DNA of 64,000 nt. It comes from Yinghuangia seranimata. GTDB lineage: Bacteria > Actinomycetota > Actinomycetes > Streptomycetales > Streptomycetaceae. A program made the translations under genes and the position numbers. Positions 59,505-64,000 of the stretch are shown here, piece by piece; position 1 is the first letter of the stretch, and every line of letters starts with the position of its first letter. Below the pieces are notes generated by a model that saw only the letters and a program-made list of their open reading frames with translations, was not told where the DNA came from and made no database searches. The DNA lies in contig NZ_JASAOI010000002.1 in assembly GCF_029953285.1 (NCBI RefSeq), positions 372,001 to 436,000 on the forward strand, read 5' to 3'.

Positions 59505-60443
59505 TCAAGCAGCCGCCGGGAGCCCGAACCTCACCGCCGTCAGCTCCTCCGACAGCTCCCACAGCCTGCGGCCGGTTTCGGCGTCCGCCGCCCGCGGCGC
59601 CGGCTCCACCACCTTGGGCGCGCCGCGCAGTTCCCCCATGCCGTCCGGGCCGAAGAACTGCCCGCCCTCGACGTCCGGGGCGGTCGCGGCGTAGAGCGTG
59701 GGCAGCGCGCCCTGGTCCGCCGTCTGGGCGAGCGGCAGCAGGAGGCGGCCGAAGAGGAACCTGACCATGCCCGTCGGCGAGCTCGTCTGCAGGTTCGTCG
59801 CGGTGTAGCCGGGGTGCGCGAGCAGGCTGCGCACGGGGCTGCCGGCCGCGGTCAGCCGCTGGTGCAGCTGCCACCCGAAGACGGCGTTGGCCAGCTTCGA
59901 CTGGTTGTAGTAGCCCATGGGCGAGTAGCTGTGCTCGCCGGTGAGGTCCTCGAAGTACAGGGCCGCCTTGCGGTGGTTGGCCGAACTCACCGTGACCACA
60001 CGGGGATCGCTGCCGGCCTCCAGGAGGTCGAGCAGCAGACCGGTCAGCGCGAAGTGGCCGAGGTGGTTCGCCGCGAACTGCACCTCGTGGCCTTGCGGGC
60101 TGAGCGTCCGACGGGGCGGCGCCATCAGTCCGGCGTTGTTGACCAGTACGTCCAACCGCGTGTGCTCGGCGTGCAGTTCGTCGGAGAAGGCACGCACCGA
60201 ATCGAGGTCCGCCAGGTTGACCTTCCGCACCTCGAACACGCCACCTGGAATCTCGTCGGCCAGCTGTGCGACCGCCGCGCGCCCTTTGCCCTCATCCCTC
60301 ACGGCGAGGATCACGTGCGCGCCGCTGCGTGCCAGTGCCCGGGTGGTCGCGAGGCCGAGACCGCTGTTGGCCCCGGTCACGACGAACACCCGCCTGCCCA
60401 GGTCGGGAATCTGCTCGGCGGCCCAGCCGCGCTCAATGCTCAT
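59505..60443 (-). CDS. Short-chain dehydrogenase (retinol/protochlorophyllide-type)
   Basis: This 312-residue SDR has cofactor motif TGANSGLG, NNAG (DVLVNNAGLMAPP) and the active-site YYNQSKLAN block (YxxxK as YNQSK). The AAVRD-like Arg after beta-2 (LAVRD) favours NADP. It is divergent from a TetR regulator, with a perfect 15-bp operator 21 bp upstream of its start. The substrate is unknown. Confidence 0.9.
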   Translation of the reverse strand: MSIERGWAAEQIPDLGRRVFVVTGANSGLGLATTRALARSGAHVILAVRDEGKGRAAVAQLADEIPGGVFEVRKVNLADLDSVRAFSDELHAEHTRLDVLVNNAGLMAPPRRTLSPQGHEVQFAANHLGHFALTGLLLDLLEAGSDPRVVTVSSANHRKAALYFEDLTGEHSYSPMGYYNQSKLANAVFGWQLHQRLTAAGSPVRSLLAHPGYTATNLQTSSPTGMVRFLFGRLLLPLAQTADQGALPTLYAATAPDVEGGQFFGPDGMGELRGAPKVVEPAPRAADAETGRRLWELSEELTAVRFGLPAAA

Positions 60444-60463
60444 GTGGCACACGCTGCCTGACA

Positions 60464-60478
60464 TGACACTTAGTGTCA
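60464..60478. promoter_or_regulatory. TetR operator TGACACTTAGTGTCA
   Basis: A perfect 7-bp inverted repeat around a single central base, between the divergent SDR and TetR genes. The length and symmetry are typical of TetR sites. It lies near the SDR start and about 48 bp before the TetR start. Confidence 0.8.
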
Positions 60479-60525
60479 AGCAGTGCGCGTGATGCCATTC
60501 AAGGCGCGGAGGGTACTCTGAGGCA

Positions 60526-61134
60526 GTGAGTTCCCGCCCTGAAGTGACCCTGGCCGAACGCAAACGCCGACTCGTCGCCGACGAACTGGCCCGCGCCGCC
60601 CTGCAGCTGCTGGCCCAAAAGGGGTTCGACGCGGTCACCGTCGACGAGATCGTGGCCGCCGCCGGCGTCTCCAAGCGGACCTTCTTCCGCTACTTCGCGT
60701 CCAAAGAGGACGTGGTGATCCAGTTCCTCGCCGACATGGGCACCACCATGCGCGCCGAACTCGCCGCCCGCCCCGCCGCCGAGTCCCCGTCGACCGCCCT
60801 GCGCCACACCGTCTGGGTCTCCATCGACGCCTGCGCCGGGCACACCCGACAAGCCCTGCCCGTCGTCCAGTTGATCCTGGGCACCCCGGCCCTCCTGGCC
60901 CGCTTCCTGGAACGCCAGGCCCAATGGCGCGACGACCTGGCCGCCGAACTGGCCACCCGCCTGAACCTCGACCCCCGCGCCGACCTGTACCCCCACCTGG
61001 CCGCCGGCATGGCCCTGACCGCCTTCGGCACCGTCCTCCAACGCTGGAGCGCCAGCAACGGCACCGAAGACCCCAAAGCCCTGACCGACCGCGCCTTCAC
61101 CGTCATCGCCCCGGCCCTGGATGCCGTCGGCTGA
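60526..61134 (+). CDS. TetR-family regulator
   Basis: This 202-residue repressor has the HTH at about residues 20-66 (VTVDEIVAAAGVSKRTFFRYF) and a helical ligand domain. The start is GTG at 60526. TACTCT ends 6 nt before it and there is no ribosome binding site, so the mRNA is probably leaderless. It almost certainly controls the divergent SDR gene via the operator at 60464. Its last 14 bp overlap a short ORF at 61121. Confidence 0.9.
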   Translation: MSSRPEVTLAERKRRLVADELARAALQLLAQKGFDAVTVDEIVAAAGVSKRTFFRYFASKEDVVIQFLADMGTTMRAELAARPAAESPSTALRHTVWVSIDACAGHTRQALPVVQLILGTPALLARFLERQAQWRDDLAAELATRLNLDPRADLYPHLAAGMALTAFGTVLQRWSASNGTEDPKALTDRAFTVIAPALDAVG

Positions 61135-61249
61135 CACCCAGGCGATCGCGGACTTCACCGGACCGAGCATCTTCGTCTACAACGACATGACCCACCTCCC
61201 CACCGACCTGCGCTGGACCGGATTCCCCGCACAACTCCGCACACCCTGA
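61121..61249 (+). CDS. Short ORF, possibly a gene fragment
   Basis: ATG 61121 to TGA 61247 encodes 42 residues (MPSADTQAIADFTGPSIF, then VYNDMTHLPTDLRWTGFP). It overlaps the end of the TetR gene in another frame. The composition looks protein-like, but there is no ribosome binding site and no recognised family. It could be a coupled small gene or the tail of a lost one. Confidence 0.3.
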   Translation: MPSADTQAIADFTGPSIFVYNDMTHLPTDLRWTGFPAQLRTP

Positions 61250-61328
61250 CACCGACACGGCAGTCGCCCCCCAACCCGACCGCAGCGCGCGCCCGAGCCG
61301 ACGGCCTGGCACGGCCTAGCCTGGCGGG

Positions 61329-61898
61329 ATGGAGGAGATCGACGGGGTTGAGGTCGTCGTTTTTGTGGATGCTGAGGCGTTCGACGAGTGGTTGGCGGGT
61401 CATCACACGCGGGATGAGGGCGTGTGGGTCAAGGTCGCCAAGAAGGGGTCCGGGGTCGCGTCCGTGACCGCGGACGAGATGGTCGACGTCGGGTTGTGCT
61501 GGGGCTGGATCTCGGGGCAGCGTCGGTCGTACGACGGTCGGTTCTACTTGCAGAAGTACGTTCCGCGGCGGCCGCGGAGTCTGTGGTCGCAGGTCAATGT
61601 CGACAAGGTCGCGGCTCTGGCGGCGGCTGGGCGGATGCGTGAGCCGGGGCTTGCCGAGGTGCGCAAGGCACAGCGGGACGGGCGTTGGGACGCTGCCTAT
61701 GCGCCGCAGTCGACGGCTGCGGCGCCCGAGGAGCTCGTGGCCGCGCTGAGGGGGAGCCCGGCGGCGGAGGAGGCCTTTGCGGCGCTCGACAAGACCGCCA
61801 GGTATTTGGTCTTGCTGCCGATCCTTCAGGCGCGTACGAGCGAGGGGCGCCGGGCGGCGGTGGACAACGCGGTGCGGGTGCTCGGGGGCGAGGCGTAA
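61329..61898 (+). CDS. YdeI/OmpD-associated family protein
   Basis: This 189-residue cytoplasmic protein shows the YdeI family pattern: FDEWLAGHHTRDEGVWVKVAKKGSG, then the hallmark VDVGLCWGWISGQRRSYDGRFYLQKYVPRRP in outline, and a C-terminal helical part (ALDKTARYLVLLPI). The molecular role of this family is poorly known; links to stress resistance are reported for some members. Codon choice uses more T-ending codons than its neighbours, hinting at a different origin. Confidence 0.82.
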   Translation: MEEIDGVEVVVFVDAEAFDEWLAGHHTRDEGVWVKVAKKGSGVASVTADEMVDVGLCWGWISGQRRSYDGRFYLQKYVPRRPRSLWSQVNVDKVAALAAAGRMREPGLAEVRKAQRDGRWDAAYAPQSTAAAPEELVAALRGSPAAEEAFAALDKTARYLVLLPILQARTSEGRRAAVDNAVRVLGGEA

Positions 61899-61914
61899 CC
61901 GGCCGGCTCGGACG

Positions 61915-62505
61915 TCAGAAGCCGCGCCAGACGTTGTCGAAGGCCGCCTGTTCGATGTCGTGCCGCTGCTGGATCGCGGCGAGTTCGTTCGCCGCGTCGG
62001 TGACGGCGCCCAGCACCGTGCCCTCCGCGCCCGGCGCGTCGTCGTCGACCAGGTCGTGGAAGCCCGCCGCGGCGGCGAGGGTGGTCAGGACCACGTCGTC
62101 GGAGGCCAGGAGCTCGTGGACGTGCTGCCGTTCGTCGGTGTCCGGCAGCGTGGCCTCGCCGGCCAGGAACGGCATGCGGCCGGGCTCGACGGTGAGCTCG
62201 CCTTCGGCCTCGAACTGCCCGATGTAGGCCGCCGCCAGCCCGCGGCCGCGGCGCCACAGCCAGTCGTCGAGCCGCTCGTACGGGGCGACACGCACTATCG
62301 CCGTCGCGGCCTGGTTCAGCAGGGCGTCACCCGCCGGGGCCACTCCGGCCGGGAGGATCACGTCGCCGTCCAGCACCGCCGCCTCCGCGCGCAGGAGCTC
62401 GATCAGCTCGGCCCCGGCCAGAGCGAGCGACAGCGCGCCCTGTGAGACCGGGCGCTGCCGGTCGGCTTCCAACGCGGCGGTCATCAGATCTCGGGACACA
62501 CTCAT
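61915..62505 (-). CDS. GPP34-family (GOLPH3-like) phosphoprotein
   Basis: This 196-residue protein fits the GOLPH3/VPS74-like GPP34 family, common in actinomycetes: SRDLMTAALEADRQRPVSQG, ALSLALAGAELIELLRAEA, DDWLWRRGRGLAAAYI and the end IEQAAFDNVWRG. Eukaryotic members bind phosphoinositides; the bacterial role is unknown, perhaps membrane association. ATG at 62505 starts at the usual N-terminus. It is convergent with the YdeI-like gene. Confidence 0.85.
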   Translation of the reverse strand: MSVSRDLMTAALEADRQRPVSQGALSLALAGAELIELLRAEAAVLDGDVILPAGVAPAGDALLNQAATAIVRVAPYERLDDWLWRRGRGLAAAYIGQFEAEGELTVEPGRMPFLAGEATLPDTDERQHVHELLASDDVVLTTLAAAAGFHDLVDDDAPGAEGTVLGAVTDAANELAAIQQRHDIEQAAFDNVWRGF

Positions 62506-62604
62506 CGGTCGCTCCAGGGGAGACGGGGCCCAGTCACGAGCTTAGGCAGGCGGAATCCGCGCCGCACCCGCACCTGAGACCGGCTGCTCACCCGGCGCGG
62601 CCGG

Positions 62605-62930
62605 GAGTTCCCTGGCTTCGTGACCGGTCGGCTACTGCCGCACGGCCCTGGCCGCCTACTGCGGCACGGCCCCGGCCGCCTACCTGACGCGACCCGGCGC
62701 TCCAAGGCGCCGCGACCGGTCGGCTACCGCCGCACGGCCCGGCCGCCTACCGGCCCGGCCCGGTGCTCCCTGGCGTCGTGATTCGGTCGGACGTCGCTCA
62801 CGGGCCGGCGTCTACCGAGCCCGGTGCTCCCTGGCGTCGTGATTCGGTCGGCCGTCGCCCGCGGGTCGGCTGCTATCCGATCCGGCCCGGTGCTCGCCGG
62901 CGTCGCGACCGGTCGGCCACCGCCGCGCGG
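62605..62930. repeat. Imperfect tandem repeat of about 60-66 bp
   Basis: About five degenerate copies. Two near-identical cores (GTGCTCCCTGGCGTCGTG at 62762 and 62822, each followed by ATTCGGTCGG) are spaced 60 bp apart. More diverged copies begin near 62607, 62697 and 62889, each with the CGACCGGTCGGC-type centre. The last copy runs into the 3' end of the minus-strand gene at 62873. There are no constant repeats with unique spacers, so it is not CRISPR. Confidence 0.7.
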
Positions 62931-63109
62931 GCCGCCGCCTGCCAGGCCTGGCGTAAGGCCAGGTCCAGTGCGGTGCCCGGTTCGACCGGTTCGCCGCGCT
63001 CCTCCTCGTACACCGCGGCGAGCTCCAGCAGCGTGTTGAGGCTCGCCCGGTCCATGACGGCCGCGCCGTCGGGGGTGATTCGCAGTCCCATGCCGGGGCC
63101 AACGAGCAC
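62873..63109 (-). CDS. Small helical protein with a repeat-derived tail
   Basis: This protein of up to 78 residues has an acidic helical core (MDRASLNTLLELAAVYEEER) and an Ala/Arg-rich end. The last 12-15 residues are encoded by the tandem repeat, so the original C-terminus may have been replaced. Start is GTG at 63109 or ATG at 63091; neither has a good ribosome binding site. Family unknown. Confidence 0.5.
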   Translation of the reverse strand: MLVGPGMGLRITPDGAAVMDRASLNTLLELAAVYEEERGEPVEPGTALDLALRQAWQAAARAAVADRSRRRRAPGRIG

Positions 63110-63264
63110 GTCGGCGGGGCGACGCGGGCGGCCTGGCGATCATGACGAAAGCCGGGCCCTGGCTTGAGGCGCGCTTTGGCGCGGCTTTGCGGAGCGGCGG
63201 GATGGTGATCTTCCGCTATGGGCGGCGTCAAGGCGTCGGGGGAGTCGAGGGCGTCGGGTCGAGG

Positions 63265-63930
63265 TCAGAGCGCGAGGGCGCGGCCGAGGGCGGTGGTGAG
63301 GGAGGCCGCGTGGTCCGGCACGTGCTCGTCCGCCCAGGTGGCGGCCAGGGCGAGGAAGTCCGCGAGGTCGCGTCCGGCCCCGGCGAGCAGGTCGCGCAGA
63401 GCGTCGGTCGGCAGCTCGACCACCGGGCTGTCCGGCCGCTCGCAGTCGACGGTCAGGCGGACGGTGTCGCCTACGCGCTCGGCCAGCGGGTCGGGGTCGT
63501 GACCGAAGGACGCCGACCCGCCGTCGAGCACGTCGTACCATGCGCGCCAGTCCTCGAGGCCGTTGCAGCAGCCGGGGAGGAACTCGACGCCGGTGGACGT
63601 GTCGGTGACGCGCATGCCGCCCGCGGCGAAGGGCGTGTCGACGGTGAGCAGTCCGTGCAGGAACGCGCCGACCGGGTCGTCGGGCCGGGGCGGGCGTCCA
63701 TCGTGCTCGGGGTCGATGTCGTTGGAGAACGCGATGCGCATGAGCGCCGCCCCGACCTCCTCCGAGGTGAGTCCGGCGTGCAGCGGCGTGAAGCCGACCC
63801 GCCCCGGCGCGGCGACCGGCCACAGGGCGAAGTCGCGGGAGGGAACGGTCTCCAGGACGGGCTGCATGACGAACACCGGCGCGGCGTCCCGCTTCCGCCG
63901 CCTGCCCGCCGTGTGCCGGCCCCCGGTCAC
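63265..63930 (-). CDS. Conserved hypothetical protein
   Basis: This 221-residue protein has a basic tail of about 16 residues, then a mixed alpha/beta region. The most distinctive segment is GVEFLPGCCNGLEDWRAWYD near residue 115, which I have the impression recurs in Streptomyces hypothetical proteins. No catalytic motif or membrane segment is visible. The GTG start overlaps the stop of the upstream gene by 4 bp (GTGA), so the two are translationally coupled. Confidence 0.7.
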   Translation of the reverse strand: MTGGRHTAGRRRKRDAAPVFVMQPVLETVPSRDFALWPVAAPGRVGFTPLHAGLTSEEVGAALMRIAFSNDIDPEHDGRPPRPDDPVGAFLHGLLTVDTPFAAGGMRVTDTSTGVEFLPGCCNGLEDWRAWYDVLDGGSASFGHDPDPLAERVGDTVRLTVDCERPDSPVVELPTDALRDLLAGAGRDLADFLALAATWADEHVPDHAASLTTALGRALAL

Positions 63931-64000
63931 GGGATCCGCAACGCGGCCGCGAGGAGGTTGGTCGGCTCCGCGACGACGTCGTCGAGGGTCGCCTCCACCA
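63927..64000 (-). CDS. C-terminal end of an unknown protein (runs off the window)
   Basis: The last 23 residues are visible (VEATLDDVVAEPTNLLAAAL, then RIP and TGA). The stop overlaps the start of the next gene on the same strand. Nothing more can be said. Confidence 0.55.
   Translation of the reverse strand, partial: VEATLDDVVAEPTNLLAAALRIP

Noticed and set aside
62605-62930. CRISPR array
   Set aside because: Units are diverged, of unequal length and without unique spacers; no cas genes are near. A degenerate tandem repeat explains it.

Overview
The window is very GC-rich DNA with strong third-position GC bias, many GTG and TTG starts, few ribosome binding sites on regulators, and gene families typical of actinomycetes (XRE/DUF397 pairs, MmyB-type XRE regulators, LAL-type LuxR regulators, GOLPH3-like GPP34 proteins, Excalibur lipoproteins, DUF2568, DUF4328, DUF3037 with a HipA-like kinase). 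A chromosome of a Streptomycetaceae-like organism is the best inference; the exact genus cannot be read from the window. There is no rRNA and no CRISPR array. Most of the window is ordinary accessory chromosome with many divergent regulator/target pairs.

Layout. 0-2.5 kb: the start of a lipoprotein gene, divergent from an OmpR-type two-component system. 2.5-4 kb and 15-19.6 kb: four secreted proteins; two have a C-terminal domain resembling the Firmicutes WxL domain and the three large ones share an N-terminal domain. 4-11.7 kb: methyltransferase (plus a broken copy of part of it), XRE regulator, HIT protein, NUDIX hydrolase, HSL-type esterase, a TetR/membrane protein pair with a clear operator, and a small membrane protein divergent from a 762-residue P-loop NTPase with TPR/Sel1-like repeats. 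14.1-14.9 kb is decaying DNA (MFS tail, frameshifted GlcG/HbpS gene). 20-21.7 kb: VanX-type dipeptidase and an ATP-grasp ligase.

21.8-26.1 kb and 33.8-37.5 kb look like two parts of one oxidative catabolic programme: a flavin monooxygenase, SDR and Zn-alcohol dehydrogenase operon next to an IclR regulator, and a Rieske oxygenase with a TetR regulator and a CYP125-like P450. A 13-bp palindrome in front of the first operon recurs with one mismatch in front of the Rieske gene, which suggests that both answer to the IclR protein. Between them lie an XRE regulator convergent with and overlapping a DUF397 gene, an ABC-F protein, a flavodoxin-fold protein and exonuclease III.

37.7-37.9 kb carries two adjacent unusual tRNA genes (Trp-CCA with a U1-A72 pair; Ser-GCU with C instead of U33), flanked by two near-identical copies of a terminator. 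After that come an MFS/MarR operon with a nested operator, a HAD-like protein, a PASTA/Excalibur lipoprotein, a phage-like GH25 plus CHAP-like lysin with a strong internal start, a lipoprotein preceded by three 30-bp-spaced dyads, an MFS/XRE pair, a phosphotransferase, a beta-propeller lipoprotein broken in a G6 run, a 56-residue membrane protein, a HipA-like kinase with DUF3037, LysR, L,D-transpeptidase, a large LAL regulator, a VOC protein, an SDR/TetR pair with a perfect operator, YdeI-like and GPP34 proteins, and a 60-bp-class tandem repeat that runs into the end of a small gene.
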